Shown here: in pieces, positions 8,639 through 17,413 of the stretch
Layout: every line of letters begins with the position of its first letter
Numbering within the stretch: position 1 is the first letter of the stretch
Assembly: GCF_900454685.1 (NCBI RefSeq)
Contig: NZ_UATM01000032.1
Span: 372,001-436,000 of the forward strand
From: Peptoniphilus harei
GTDB lineage: Bacteria > Bacillota > Clostridia > Tissierellales > Peptoniphilaceae
Reading direction: 5' to 3'
Length of the DNA: 64,000 nucleotides
Notes under the pieces: model-generated
The model's input: only the letters and a program-made list of their open reading frames with translations
Told to the model about the DNA's origin: nothing
The model's database searches: none
Position numbers and translations under genes: made by a program

Positions 8639-10588
8639 TTAAAATTCTTGAATTTTTCTTCTGATGTTTTCTTTTGTGAATCCAAATCTTTCAAATACTT
8701 CAGAGCCCTTTCCACTTGCACCAAAGGTATCAATGGAAATTGCCATTCCCTTCATGCCAATGTACTTGTGCCAGCCAAAGGATGATAAGGCTTCAAGTGA
8801 AATCCTCTTAGTGATATTTGATGGAAGAATTTCTTCCTTGTAGTCAGAGGATTGGGCATCAAAAAGTTCCATAGAAGGCATTGAAACCACACGAACTCCT
8901 TTTAATCCGTCTGCTGCTTCAAGGGCAAGAGAAACTTCTGAACCTGTAGCTATTACAATTTTTTCAAGTTCTCCTTCTTCCTTCTTAATTATATAAGCAC
9001 CCCTGTAAATGTCTTTTGAAGAATTTTCAAGTTGTGGAAGACCTTGTCTTGATAGGGCAAGGACAAAAGGCGTGTTCTTTGAATTGAAGGCAAGATTAAG
9101 TGAAGCTGCAGTTTCACGTCCGTCAGCAGGTCTTAATACAACAATTCCTGGGATGGACCTCAACATTGCAAGATGTTCAATTGGTTCGTGAGTTGGTCCG
9201 TCTTCTCCAACTCCAATGGAGTCGTGAGTGAAGATGTAGACATTTGGAATATTCATAAGGGCTGCAAGTCTAATTGTTGGCTTTAGGTAGTCACTGAAAA
9301 CCAAGAAAGTTGACGCATAAGTCCTTAGGCCTCCATGAAGAAGGATTCCATTTGTGATTGCACCCATGGCATTTTCACGAACACCAAAAGTTATATTTCT
9401 TCCAAGTCTATTGTCAGCTGAGAAATATTCTTCTCCCTTTAACATAGTCTTATTTGATGGTCCAAGGTCAGCTGATCCACCAAAGATGTGGATGTTGTCC
9501 TTGGCAATCTTATTTAAAACTTCGCCAGAGATCGCACGAGTTGCCATGTCTTTATCAAAGGAATCGTAGTAGGAATCTTCTAATAATTCCTTCTTTTCTA
9601 ATTTAAAGGCAGCAAGATAGTCTTCATATTCTTTAGGATATTTCGCTGCATATTCTTCTTCAATTTTTTTCTTTTCATTTACCTTTGCAGTATTTTCTTC
9701 AACGATTTTTTGGAAGTGAGCCTTCACATCTTCATCAACATGAAAATCTTCATCAGGAAGTCCAAAGAATTCACGAGTTGACTTTCTATCTTCCTTGCCT
9801 AGGGGTTCACCGTGAGCCTTTGCAGAGTCTTCTCTCGGTGAGCCGTAGCCAATTTTTGTCTTAACTTCAATAAGAGCAGGCTTGTCAGATTTTTTTGCTT
9901 CTTCGATTTTTGCATTTATTTCATCTAAGTCATTTCCATCTTCTACTACAAAAGTGTCCCAGCCAAGAGCCTTGTACCTGTCACAAACATTTTCTGAGAA
10001 GGCAAGATCAGTTGATCCCTCAATGGAAATTTTATTTGAATCGTAAAGGACGATTAGTTTATCGAGTTTTAGTGTGCCAGCTAGCGAAGATGCTTCGTTA
10101 GAAATTCCTTCCATCAGACATCCATCTCCAACTAGGGCATAAGTATAGTGATCAACAAGTTTTAGGTCTGCCTTGTTATAGAGGGCAGCAAGTTTTTCTT
10201 CTGCAATTGCCATACCAACTGCCATGGCAATCCCTTGGCCAAGAGGTCCAGTAGTTGCTTCAACACCCCTAGTGTGACCGTACTCTGGGTGACCTGGTGT
10301 TCTAGAATCAAGTTGCCTAAAGTTTTTTAAGTCATCAAGACTTATACCGTAGTCAAATAAGTAAAAAAGTGAATATAAAAGTGCAGATCCATGTCCTGCA
10401 GAAAGGACAAACCTATCCCTATTTTTCCAATCTAAATCCTTAGAATCTCTCACGAGATGATTCTTAAAAAGAGCATAGGCCATTGGTGCAGCACCAAGGG
10501 GTAGGCCTGGGTGACCTGAATTTGCATTTTCAATTTGATCAACAGACAGCATTCTCAAAGTATTAACTGCTTTATTTTCGATATTCAA
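8639..10588 (-). CDS. tkt: Transketolase
   Basis: Thiamine-diphosphate enzyme moving two-carbon units between sugar phosphates in the non-oxidative pentose phosphate pathway. Full length (about 649 residues): N-terminal GHPGLPLGAAPMAYALF, HGSALLYSLFYL, the ThDP/metal motif GDGCLMEGISNEA near 155, the pyrimidine domain with GVRENAMGAI and HDSIGVGEDGPTHEP, and the C-terminal domain. I take TTG 10588 as start because GAGGAGAGG sits four bases upstream; a GTG at 10603 overlaps the previous stop as GTGA but would use that ribosome site as coding sequence. Preceded closely by the WecG/TagA gene. Confidence 0.93.
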   Translation of the reverse strand: MNIENKAVNTLRMLSVDQIENANSGHPGLPLGAAPMAYALFKNHLVRDSKDLDWKNRDRFVLSAGHGSALLYSLFYLFDYGISLDDLKNFRQLDSRTPGHPEYGHTRGVEATTGPLGQGIAMAVGMAIAEEKLAALYNKADLKLVDHYTYALVGDGCLMEGISNEASSLAGTLKLDKLIVLYDSNKISIEGSTDLAFSENVCDRYKALGWDTFVVEDGNDLDEINAKIEEAKKSDKPALIEVKTKIGYGSPREDSAKAHGEPLGKEDRKSTREFFGLPDEDFHVDEDVKAHFQKIVEENTAKVNEKKKIEEEYAAKYPKEYEDYLAAFKLEKKELLEDSYYDSFDKDMATRAISGEVLNKIAKDNIHIFGGSADLGPSNKTMLKGEEYFSADNRLGRNITFGVRENAMGAITNGILLHGGLRTYASTFLVFSDYLKPTIRLAALMNIPNVYIFTHDSIGVGEDGPTHEPIEHLAMLRSIPGIVVLRPADGRETAASLNLAFNSKNTPFVLALSRQGLPQLENSSKDIYRGAYIIKKEEGELEKIVIATGSEVSLALEAADGLKGVRVVSMPSMELFDAQSSDYKEEILPSNITKRISLEALSSFGWHKYIGMKGMAISIDTFGASGKGSEVFERFGFTKENIRRKIQEF

Positions 10589-10599
10589 AATTCCTCTCC

Positions 10600-11352
10600 T
10601 CACTCAACTGAATTTTTATCTCTCATTACCGCCAACAAAAACTTTGGCAAATCAATTTGCCTCTTAATCCTAGATGGGTTTTTTATAAGCCTATAGAGCC
10701 ACTCAAGACCAAGCTTGATAAAAATATCTGGGGCCCTGTTTGCCCTGCCAGATAAGATATCTAGGACTCCACCATTTCCAATTATAACCTTGGCCTTTAT
10801 TTCATCCTTCCAAGCGTCAATCCACTTTTCTTGACGAGGAAAACCAAAGCCAACAAAGACAATGTCAATGTCCTTGGAATTTATTTCTTCTATTATTTTT
10901 TCTTCTACACTAGACTTCTCACCGTCTAGCTTGGAATTGAAATAGCCATTGTGAAATCCTGCAACATTTAAGTTTTTATATTTTTCATTGACAGCTTCTG
11001 CTGCATCCCTTGCAACACCTTCCTTGCCACCTAAAAAATATAAGTTGAGACCCATCTCATCAGCAAGCTCAAGTAGCTTAATAGAGGTATCAAAACCTGT
11101 GACCCTTTCTTTTAAAGGCTTATTCCTAAGTTTTGATGCATGGATAAGACCAATCCCGTCAGCAAGAATTAAATCTCCTGAGTTGACAAGATTCTTTAGA
11201 TCTTCATCTCTCTTAGCTGCCATTACGATTTCAGTATTTGGAGTGTAAATCTTTTTAAGAGAATCTCTCTTTAAGAAGTCCCTTAAAATATTCTCACACT
11301 CAGAATTATCAATGTTAAAAATTTCAACTCCAAAAATTTTTACTTTTTCCAT
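10600..11352 (-). CDS. WecG/TagA/CpsF-family glycosyltransferase
   Basis: Family members transfer an N-acetylmannosamine-type sugar onto lipid-linked GlcNAc in teichoic-acid or polysaccharide synthesis. About 250 residues with the family blocks YTPNTEIVMAAKRD, ADGIGLIHASK (containing the conserved ADG), RVTGFD, FLGGKEGVA, and VGFGFPRQEKWI, ending in an amphipathic WLYRLIKNPSRIKRQ tail that associates with the membrane. Start at ATG 11352, with GGAGAG four bases upstream; a GTG nine codons earlier has no ribosome site. No other teichoic-acid genes are adjacent, so the exact product is uncertain. Confidence 0.85.
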   Translation of the reverse strand: MEKVKIFGVEIFNIDNSECENILRDFLKRDSLKKIYTPNTEIVMAAKRDEDLKNLVNSGDLILADGIGLIHASKLRNKPLKERVTGFDTSIKLLELADEMGLNLYFLGGKEGVARDAAEAVNEKYKNLNVAGFHNGYFNSKLDGEKSSVEEKIIEEINSKDIDIVFVGFGFPRQEKWIDAWKDEIKAKVIIGNGGVLDILSGRANRAPDIFIKLGLEWLYRLIKNPSRIKRQIDLPKFLLAVMRDKNSVE

Positions 11353-11463
11353 AAATCTCTCCGGTAATAAGTTTATCACATAGGCGAGAGCATTTCTATT
11401 GTTAATGATTTTTAAAGTTTAAATTTTTGCAAGTATTATAAGAAACTATTTAAAATTTTTAAA

Positions 11464-11493
11464 CAAAAAAAGACTACCTCTTACGAGATAGTC
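11464..11493 (-). terminator. Terminator after mazF
   Basis: Stem GACTA/TAGTC (11472-11476, 11489-11493) extended by an inner CTC/GAG, followed on the minus strand by a run of T. Confidence 0.75.
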
Positions 11494-11511
11494 AATATGT
11501 ATGTTGCCCAA

Positions 11512-11856
11512 TTATTTTATCGCCAAGCTAACTTTTATTGCTGCATCAATCTCTCCTATGACATCCTTGTCGAATCTACCGATTTTCTCTCTCAACCTTT
11601 TTTTATCTATCGTCCTCAATTGCTCTAGAAGAATTACAGAATTCTTGGGCAGTGGAACATCTTTAGCTTTCACATTAACGTGGGTTGGTAACTTCGCCTT
11701 GTTAAGTTGAGATGTAATTGCAGCTATTATTATTGTAGGCGAATATTTGTTTCCAATGTCATTTTGAACAACAACTACGGGCCTTACTCCTCCCTGTTCT
11801 GATCCAATAACTGGCGACAGGTCGGCATAGAATATGTCCCCTCTTTTTATCATCAT
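11512..11856 (-). CDS. MazF/PemK-family endoribonuclease toxin (EndoA-like)
   Basis: Sequence-specific mRNA interferase of the chromosomal EndoA/NdoA type. About 114 residues: [20 protein letters not shown] at the N terminus, [25 protein letters not shown] and [12 protein letters not shown], all strongly conserved in Bacillus EndoA. ATG at 11856 is preceded by AAAGGTG; a second ATG follows directly. Usually a small antitoxin (EndoAI) gene lies just upstream, often after alr; here the upstream neighbours are two small membrane proteins and no ribbon-helix-helix protein is visible. Acts in the cytoplasm. Confidence 0.9.
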   Translation of the reverse strand: MMIKRGDIFYADLSPVIGSEQGGVRPVVVVQNDIGNKYSPTIIIAAITSQLNKAKLPTHVNVKAKDVPLPKNSVILLEQLRTIDKKRLREKIGRFDKDVIGEIDAAIKVSLAIK

Positions 11857-11975
11857 AATTTTCACCTTTTAAGGCAAGAGAGAATTAAAAGATTGATCTA
11901 TGAGCAACCTTTATATCATTCTATCACAATTCTCCTTTTTATTTTCATTTAGATGGCAATTATTTTAAAAAATCA

Positions 11976-12245
11976 TTACAAGTACATTGGCATTACAAAA
12001 TTTATTGCAATCATAACTAATAAAGGAATGGTATATTTCTTTGTTTCCTTTAAATTATATTTTGTTCCTCCTGGTAGGTAGTGAACAATTGCCGGTGCAA
12101 AAACTACTACAAACCAAAGAACTTGTACATAGATTGGCCCTCTAAACCTGTGAAAAAATTCTGCCACTCCTGTGATTGCGAGATATGTATAAAATATATC
12201 TAGAGCAAATAAAATTATAAAAAGTATTTTTCTATTTTTAAACAT
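11976..12245 (-). CDS. Small membrane protein, unknown
   Basis: 89 residues with three hydrophobic segments (about 8-25, 38-55 and 73-88) and short basic loops. AAGGAG stands five bases before the ATG. I do not recognise a family. It lies between mazF and another small membrane protein, all on the minus strand, and may share a transcript with them. Confidence 0.6.
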   Translation of the reverse strand: MFKNRKILFIILFALDIFYTYLAITGVAEFFHRFRGPIYVQVLWFVVVFAPAIVHYLPGGTKYNLKETKKYTIPLLVMIAINFVMPMYL

Positions 12246-12290
12246 AATAACTCCTTTAAAAATTGTCTGAGAAAAGTTAAGGCTACTTCT

Positions 12291-12548
12291 TTACATTGAC
12301 ATTTTAACCATGAAAATTGTAAATAAAATTAAAACTACTACATAAATACCCATGGCTATTTTGTATCCCTTGCTCCAATTGTCCCTTTCTTTTTTTATCC
12401 AAATCAAATTTAAGACAAGAGCCAACAAGGCAGGCAAGGCTACAATTATTGGGCTTCTATTATTTTTTACAGACTCGGACATAGTTATTAGAACAAAAAG
12501 GTTTAGGATCTGCCAAAAGGCATGGACTTTAAATGGATATGATTTCAT
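12291..12548 (-). CDS. Small membrane protein, unknown
   Basis: 85 residues with hydrophobic segments at about 10-22, 33-49 and 63-82, and a basic IKKERDNWSKGYK loop between the last two. The ribosome site is weak (GATGAAG seven bases upstream of ATG). No family recognised. It could be a partner of the following small membrane protein, since both are about the same size and topology. Confidence 0.55.
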   Translation of the reverse strand: MKSYPFKVHAFWQILNLFVLITMSESVKNNRSPIIVALPALLALVLNLIWIKKERDNWSKGYKIAMGIYVVVLILFTIFMVKMSM

Positions 12549-12685
12549 AAAATTTCTTCATCTACCTTCACTTTTTTAATAAATCAATTTCGGCTCTTTT
12601 AATATTTACATGTAAACATCTAATTAAGCTTCGGATAACATTGCTTTAAATTCATTATAACTCAAAAAAATCAAAAAAAACAAAT

Positions 12686-13876
12686 TTAGTTTTCTTCAAA
12701 AAGTTTAAAAACTTGGTCAAGGCCTTCTATTAGGTCTCTTGCCCTTAGGCTGGTCTTTGAATTTTTTCTTGCAAAGATGTCACCTGAGAGTCCGTGAATA
12801 TAAACTCCAAGCCTTGCCGCATCAAATAGGTCATAATTTTTCATCATGGCAGAGATTATCCCCGTCAAGACGTCACCTGATCCTCCACTTGCCATGCCAG
12901 AGTTGCCAGTCCTATTGGTGTAAGTTCTCTCTCCATCTGTGACGATTGTTTCGTGACCCTTTAGAACTAAGATGACCTTATATTTTTTTGCAAATTTTTC
13001 TGCAACTTCTTTTCTATTATTTTTAATTTCTTCTATAGATAAGTCAGTTAGTCTTGCAAATTCTCCCTCATGGGGCGTTAGGATTGTTGTGAAATCTTGT
13101 CTTTTTCCTAATGAATATAAGTTTTTTGACAGGATATTTAAGCCGTCGGCATCTATTAAAAGGTTTTTTTCTATTTTTATTGTTCTCTTAAAGACTTCTT
13201 GTCCGTAAGTTCCAAGTCCCATGCCAGGTCCCATGGCAAGGACATCTAGACCTTCAATAAATTTTTCCATTTCATCTAAATCATCAAAGTTCTTTGCTAT
13301 TGGCTCTACAAATTTTATGGACATTATGTCAAAGATTTCTCTTGGGACAATATTATAAACTAGACCTGCACCAGCTTTTAAGGCAGCATTTGATGATAGG
13401 TAAGATGATCCCGTCATCCCCATGGACCCACCAAGGATTCCAATTTTCCCAAAGTCTCCCTTGTGGCCAAAGTCGTCCCTGTCCTTCCAAAGGGATTTCA
13501 TTTCTTCATCTAAAATTATTTCTTCTTCATGATTTTTTCCCATAAAATTATCTCCCCTGATTTTTGCAACAGCCACTGCATAATCTCTTTCATGACTGAT
13601 AGATAAATCAAATTTCATATCAAAGACTTCTGCATAAGGGGCATCTCCATTATATTTTATTTTTATATCTTTGAAAGAAATTCTTCCAAGACCTGTCCCA
13701 AGAGCCTTAGCCACAGCTTCTTTGGCAGCAAAGATTCCACTGGCTCTTTCGTAGGGGTCTTTTCTCTTTTTTATTCTTTCTATCTCATCTTCATTATAAA
13801 ATTTTGGAAGAAAATTTTCCTTTTCCTCCATTAGTTTTTTTATCCTAGAAATTTCTACTATATCTATACCAAGCAT
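12686..13876 (-). CDS. Fused holo-ACP synthase (AcpS) and ADP-dependent NAD(P)H-hydrate dehydratase (NnrD)
   Basis: One 396-residue frame joins two enzymes. Residues 1-113 are AcpS: MLGIDIVEISRIKKL with the Mg-binding Asp, and FAAKEAVAKALGTG with the conserved Glu/Lys; it loads 4'-phosphopantetheine onto acyl carrier protein. Residues about 145-396 are NnrD, a ribokinase-like repair enzyme: GKIGILGGSMGMTGS, GPGMG, LLIDADGLNIL, ILTPHEGEFARL, KGHETIVTDG and the catalytic NSGMASGGSGDVLTG. ATG 13876 starts exactly at the AcpS N terminus with GGTGAT upstream. In many Firmicutes the two genes are neighbours; here no stop separates them. Confidence 0.9.
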   Translation of the reverse strand: MLGIDIVEISRIKKLMEEKENFLPKFYNEDEIERIKKRKDPYERASGIFAAKEAVAKALGTGLGRISFKDIKIKYNGDAPYAEVFDMKFDLSISHERDYAVAVAKIRGDNFMGKNHEEEIILDEEMKSLWKDRDDFGHKGDFGKIGILGGSMGMTGSSYLSSNAALKAGAGLVYNIVPREIFDIMSIKFVEPIAKNFDDLDEMEKFIEGLDVLAMGPGMGLGTYGQEVFKRTIKIEKNLLIDADGLNILSKNLYSLGKRQDFTTILTPHEGEFARLTDLSIEEIKNNRKEVAEKFAKKYKVILVLKGHETIVTDGERTYTNRTGNSGMASGGSGDVLTGIISAMMKNYDLFDAARLGVYIHGLSGDIFARKNSKTSLRARDLIEGLDQVFKLFEEN

Positions 13877-13886
13877 TTTATCACCA

Positions 13887-13915
13887 TTGACATTTATTTT
13901 ATTTTCGATTATTAT
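13887..13915 (+). promoter_or_regulatory. Promoter of the tyrS T-box transcript
   Basis: Consensus TTGACA (13887-13892), 17-base spacer, TATTAT (13910-13915). Transcription would begin near 13922, at the base of the T-box leader, and diverge from the AcpS-NnrD gene. Confidence 0.8.
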
Positions 13916-13921
13916 ATCATA

Positions 13922-14067
13922 AATAGTATGAATATAAGACGTTGAAGATATACAGTAAGCGAAAGCTGAATTACAATATTGGAGTCTATTAATTTTTGAG
14001 GCCTCGGCGAAGAAAGGTGGTACCACGAATGCGTCCTTTCGTTCACGGGGCCCTTTTTATTTTTTTG
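13922..14067 (+). promoter_or_regulatory. Tyrosyl T-box leader (short stem I)
   Basis: The T-box core GGTGGTACCACG is at about 14027-14038. Upstream is a small stem I: GATAT (13947-13951) pairs with ATATT (13976-13980), an internal loop holds GAAT-TAC-A with the tyrosine specifier TAC at 13972-13974, and a GAAA loop caps AGC/GCT. Downstream, GGCC...GAAAGG can pair with CCTTTC...GGCC ahead of a T tract, forming the terminator that uncharged tRNA-Tyr would prevent. The whole leader is only about 145 bases, far shorter than usual. Controls tyrS and probably pepD. Confidence 0.9.
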
Positions 14068-14076
14068 GAGGAATTT

Positions 14077-15303
14077 ATGGAAAATGTATACGATATTTTA
14101 AGCGAGAGAGGTTACTTAGACCAATGCACTTATGAAGACGAGCTAAGGGAAATGCTTGGCGAAGAATCAGTTCCTTTTTACGTTGGCTTTGATGCAACTG
14201 CTGACTCCCTAACTCTTGGTCACTTTATCCAAATTAGGGTTATGCAACACATGCAAAATGCTGGCCACGTGCCTATAGCCCTACTTGGTGGCGGAACTAC
14301 AACTATTGGCGACCCATCAGGCAAGTCTGACATGAGATCACTTATGGACAGGGAAACTATTGACTACAACGCAAGAAGATTTAAGGAACAAATTTCTAGC
14401 TTCTTAGATTTTTCTGACGGCAAGGGCTACATTGAAAACAACGTCGACTGGTTAACTAAGTTAAACTTCCTAGAATTTGTTAGAGAAATTGGTATCCACT
14501 TCTCTGTTAACAGGATGCTACAATTTGATTGCTACAAGAACAGGATGGAAGAAGGACTTACTTTCTTCGAATTTTCTTACATGCTTATGCAATCCTACGA
14601 CTACCTATACCTCTACAGGAAGTATGGCTGTAAGCTAGAAGTTGGTGGATCTGACCAATGGTCCAACATACTTGGTGGTTATGAACTTGTAAGAAAACTT
14701 GAAGGCGACAAGGTTTATGCCATGACATTTAAGCTTCTTACTACTGCAGCAGGAATCAAGATGGGTAAGACTATGGCAGGAGCAATTTGGCTTGACCCAG
14801 AAAAGACTACACCTTATGAAATGTTCCAATACCTAAGAAACTGTGACGACAGAGATGTTATTAAGTTCATGAAGCTTCTCACTATGCTTCCACTTGATAA
14901 GATTGCTGAATACGAAAAATTAGAAGGGGCAGAAATAAACAAGGCTAAAGAAGTTCTTGCCTTTGAAGTTGTAAAAGACATTCACGGCGAAGAAGCTGCT
15001 AAGTCTGCTCTTGATGCTTCTCACTCCCTATTTGGTGGCGACAAGGCATCAGAAGACATACCTTCAACTGAATTTGAAGCTAATAAGTTTGACGAACCTG
15101 TGGGAATCTTAAACCTTATGACTGAGCTTGGACTTATTAAGACAAACTCTGAAGGTAGGAGACTAATCCAACAAGGTGGAGTTAGCATTGACGATGAAAA
15201 AATAAATGACCCTAAACTTGAAATCACAAAAGACAGCTTCAAGGATGGAGAAATTATTATTAGGAAGGGTAAGAAAGTTTACCACAAGGTTATTATAAAG
15301 TGA
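14077..15303 (+). CDS. tyrS: Tyrosyl-tRNA synthetase
   Basis: Class I synthetase charging tRNA-Tyr. 408 residues from ATG 14077, chosen because GGAGG lies seven bases upstream and the frame before it runs through the T-box terminator. Visible motifs: the HIGH-equivalent TLGHFI, GGGTTTIGDPSGKSD, GGSDQW, and the KMSKS-equivalent IKMGKTMAGAIWL; the last 65 residues form an S4 RNA-binding domain (SEGRRLIQQGGVSIDDEKI). Regulated by the T-box just upstream. pepD follows after 7 bases. Confidence 0.96.
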   Translation: MENVYDILSERGYLDQCTYEDELREMLGEESVPFYVGFDATADSLTLGHFIQIRVMQHMQNAGHVPIALLGGGTTTIGDPSGKSDMRSLMDRETIDYNARRFKEQISSFLDFSDGKGYIENNVDWLTKLNFLEFVREIGIHFSVNRMLQFDCYKNRMEEGLTFFEFSYMLMQSYDYLYLYRKYGCKLEVGGSDQWSNILGGYELVRKLEGDKVYAMTFKLLTTAAGIKMGKTMAGAIWLDPEKTTPYEMFQYLRNCDDRDVIKFMKLLTMLPLDKIAEYEKLEGAEINKAKEVLAFEVVKDIHGEEAAKSALDASHSLFGGDKASEDIPSTEFEANKFDEPVGILNLMTELGLIKTNSEGRRLIQQGGVSIDDEKINDPKLEITKDSFKDGEIIIRKGKKVYHKVIIK

Positions 15304-15310
15304 GGTTAAG

Positions 15311-16702
15311 ATGAATTTAGAACCAAAAAAAGTTTTTGATTATTTTGAAAAACTATCACAAATTCCAAGGGAATCTGGTAATGAAAAGGGAGTTTCTGAC
15401 TTTTTAAAGAAGTTTGGAGAAGAAAAGGGCTACGAAGTTGTTCAAGATGACAGCCTAAATATTATTATGGAAGTGCCTGCAACAAGTGGCATGGAAGACA
15501 AGCCTAAGGTTATTCTACAAGGTCACATGGACATGGTTTGTGAAAAGGGCAAGGACTCTGACCACAATTTTGAAACTGATCCAATTGAACTTATTGTTGA
15601 TGGAGATTCTCTTCACGCCAATGACACAACTCTTGGAGCAGACAATGGAATTGGTGTTGCCATGGCAATGGCTCTTGCAGAGGAAGAACACGGTCCCCTA
15701 AAGATAATCGTAACTGTATCAGAAGAAACTGACATGCACGGTGCCAAGGACCTTGATGCAAAGCATCTTGATGGCAAGTACCTTATAAACATCGACTCTG
15801 AAGAAGAAGGTGTCCTAACAGTTTCATCTGCAGGTGGAAAACTTCTTAAATCAAAATTTGTCTTTAAAGAAGAAGATTATTCTGGCAAGGCCTTTGACCT
15901 TCACCTTCACGGCTTCCTAGGTGGCCACTCTGGTATGGAAATTGCCAATAACAGGGGCAACATGATCAAGGTGATGGCTGAGATCATCAACAAGCTTGAT
16001 GGTGCAAAATTAATTGACATCAACTGCGGCACAAAACAAAATGCCATCCCAAGAGAGGGCAAGCTTTCTCTTGTGGCAGATGAAAAAGCTCTTGAAGAAG
16101 CAATAGCCTTTGTAAAAGATAAATTCAAGGATGTGGCAGGAGAACTTGTAATAGAATGTAAGGAAATTTCTCACGATGGAAAAGTTTTAACTGGTGATGA
16201 CACTAAAAAACTTGCAAACTATTTATTAGAACTCCCAACTGGACCACACACTTTCTTAAATGAAGAGAAAAAAGTTCTTGAATCATCATCAAACCTTGCT
16301 ATTGCAAAAAAAGTTGATGACGCAATTGAAGTTTTTGTTTCACTAAGATTTGCATCTTCTTCACTTTCAGAAGAATTTGGCAAAATTTACTTGGATATAG
16401 TTGAAAAATATGACTGCCAAGCAGAATTTATCAACCCTTATCCAGAATGGGAATACAGAAAAGAATCTGACTTTAGAGAAATTGTAAAGAAAATCTACAA
16501 AGAGATTACAGGAAAAGAAATGGAAGAAGAGTTCACACATGGTGGACTTGAATGTGGTGTCTTCTACAAGAAAAATAAAGACTTAGATATTATCTCCATT
16601 GGACCAGACACTGTAGGAGCACACACACAAAAGGAAACTCTTTCAATTTCTTCAACTAAGAGAGTTTATGACCATCTTGTAAAAGTTTTAAAGGCTCTTT
16701 AA
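15311..16702 (+). CDS. pepD: Aminoacyl-histidine dipeptidase (Xaa-His dipeptidase, PepD)
   Basis: Zinc di-metallopeptidase of family M20 that splits dipeptides such as carnosine-type Xaa-His. 463 residues; metal site blocks are VILQGHMDMVCEK (about 73-85), ADNGIGVAMAMALAEE, the catalytic EETDMHGAKDLD, and DSEEEG; the lid domain contains LHGFLGGHSGMEI. C terminus has GGLECGVF. It follows tyrS by 7 bases with no promoter between, so it is likely read through from the tyrosine T-box. Confidence 0.93.
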   Translation: MNLEPKKVFDYFEKLSQIPRESGNEKGVSDFLKKFGEEKGYEVVQDDSLNIIMEVPATSGMEDKPKVILQGHMDMVCEKGKDSDHNFETDPIELIVDGDSLHANDTTLGADNGIGVAMAMALAEEEHGPLKIIVTVSEETDMHGAKDLDAKHLDGKYLINIDSEEEGVLTVSSAGGKLLKSKFVFKEEDYSGKAFDLHLHGFLGGHSGMEIANNRGNMIKVMAEIINKLDGAKLIDINCGTKQNAIPREGKLSLVADEKALEEAIAFVKDKFKDVAGELVIECKEISHDGKVLTGDDTKKLANYLLELPTGPHTFLNEEKKVLESSSNLAIAKKVDDAIEVFVSLRFASSSLSEEFGKIYLDIVEKYDCQAEFINPYPEWEYRKESDFREIVKKIYKEITGKEMEEEFTHGGLECGVFYKKNKDLDIISIGPDTVGAHTQKETLSISSTKRVYDHLVKVLKAL

Positions 16703-16714
16703 TAAAATAAACTA

Positions 16715-16741
16715 ATGGCTGTCACAGGGCAGCCATTTTTT
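16715..16741 (+). terminator. Terminator of tyrS-pepD
   Basis: Perfect stem ATGGCTG/CAGCCAT (16715-16721, 16730-16736) with an 8-base loop and six T afterwards. Confidence 0.9.
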
Positions 16742-16749
16742 CTTGCAAG

Positions 16750-16773
16750 AAAAAAGAAACCCCTAGAGGTTTC
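16750..16773 (-). terminator. Terminator of the anti-sigma-type ATPase gene
   Basis: Stem GAAACC/GGTTTC (16756-16761, 16768-16773), with a T tract on the minus strand. Faces the tyrS-pepD terminator, so the two convergent transcripts each have one. Confidence 0.75.
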
Positions 16774-16854
16774 TCTATAAAAATTATTCTATTATTTATA
16801 AATTAATAAATTACATAAAATTTCCATATATATAATTTATCAATTAATAAAGTA

Positions 16855-17292
16855 TCAAAGATTTTTAATTGCGATGACCTCGTTATGATTTAGGATTAGC
16901 TGGTCAGTTAAGGCCTCAACAATAACTAGACCCCTGCCATTGCACTTTTTTTCTCCACAATTATAGGAGGAAGTGTCGTGGTCAACGCCCCTACCCTCAT
17001 CTGAAACAATAATTTTTAAAAAATCATCTTTTATAAGCAAGTTCAAATAGACCTTCTTTCTAAGGTCTTCTTGGTTACCATGGATTGCTCCATTTATTAC
17101 AAGCTCATTTAAAATAACTTTTATATCAAATAATTTCTCTTGGTCGGCAATATAAGGATTTAAATCTCTCATGGCTGAATCCAAAAAACCCTTTATTAGA
17201 GATAAATCGCTATATACAGAACCATTAAATCTATATAAAGTATCCATAATTCTCACTCCATCTATTAGAAAATTACCCATTACTTCTCTCAT
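16855..17292 (-). CDS. RsbW/SpoIIAB-like ATP-binding (HATPase) anti-sigma-type protein
   Basis: 145 residues with a GHKL ATP-binding fold: N box LNELVINGAIHGN (Glu-Asn), G1 box DEGRGVD and G2 box GRGL. This is the pattern of serine-kinase anti-sigma factors such as RsbW. No anti-anti-sigma or sigma gene is adjacent, so its partner is unknown. The ATG at 17292 has GGAG five bases upstream, but the internal ATG at 17247 has a better GGAGTGAG and would begin MDTLYRF, more like RsbW; either may be used. Confidence 0.8.
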   Translation of the reverse strand: MREVMGNFLIDGVRIMDTLYRFNGSVYSDLSLIKGFLDSAMRDLNPYIADQEKLFDIKVILNELVINGAIHGNQEDLRKKVYLNLLIKDDFLKIIVSDEGRGVDHDTSSYNCGEKKCNGRGLVIVEALTDQLILNHNEVIAIKNL

Positions 17293-17355
17293 TTAAACTC
17301 CAAAAACTATGAAGGTATTTAATTTTAAAATTTTACTGTATTATATTTAGCAATT

Positions 17356-17364
17356 TGTTATAAT
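17356..17364 (+). promoter_or_regulatory. Extended -10 promoter of rubredoxin
   Basis: TGTTATAAT (17356-17364) is a perfect extended -10 with no clear -35. The rubredoxin ATG lies 50 bases downstream. Confidence 0.6.
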
Positions 17365-17413
17365 GTATTTAAGCTTGGAAAAAAGCATAAATTTTAATAG
17401 GAGGAAGATAAAA

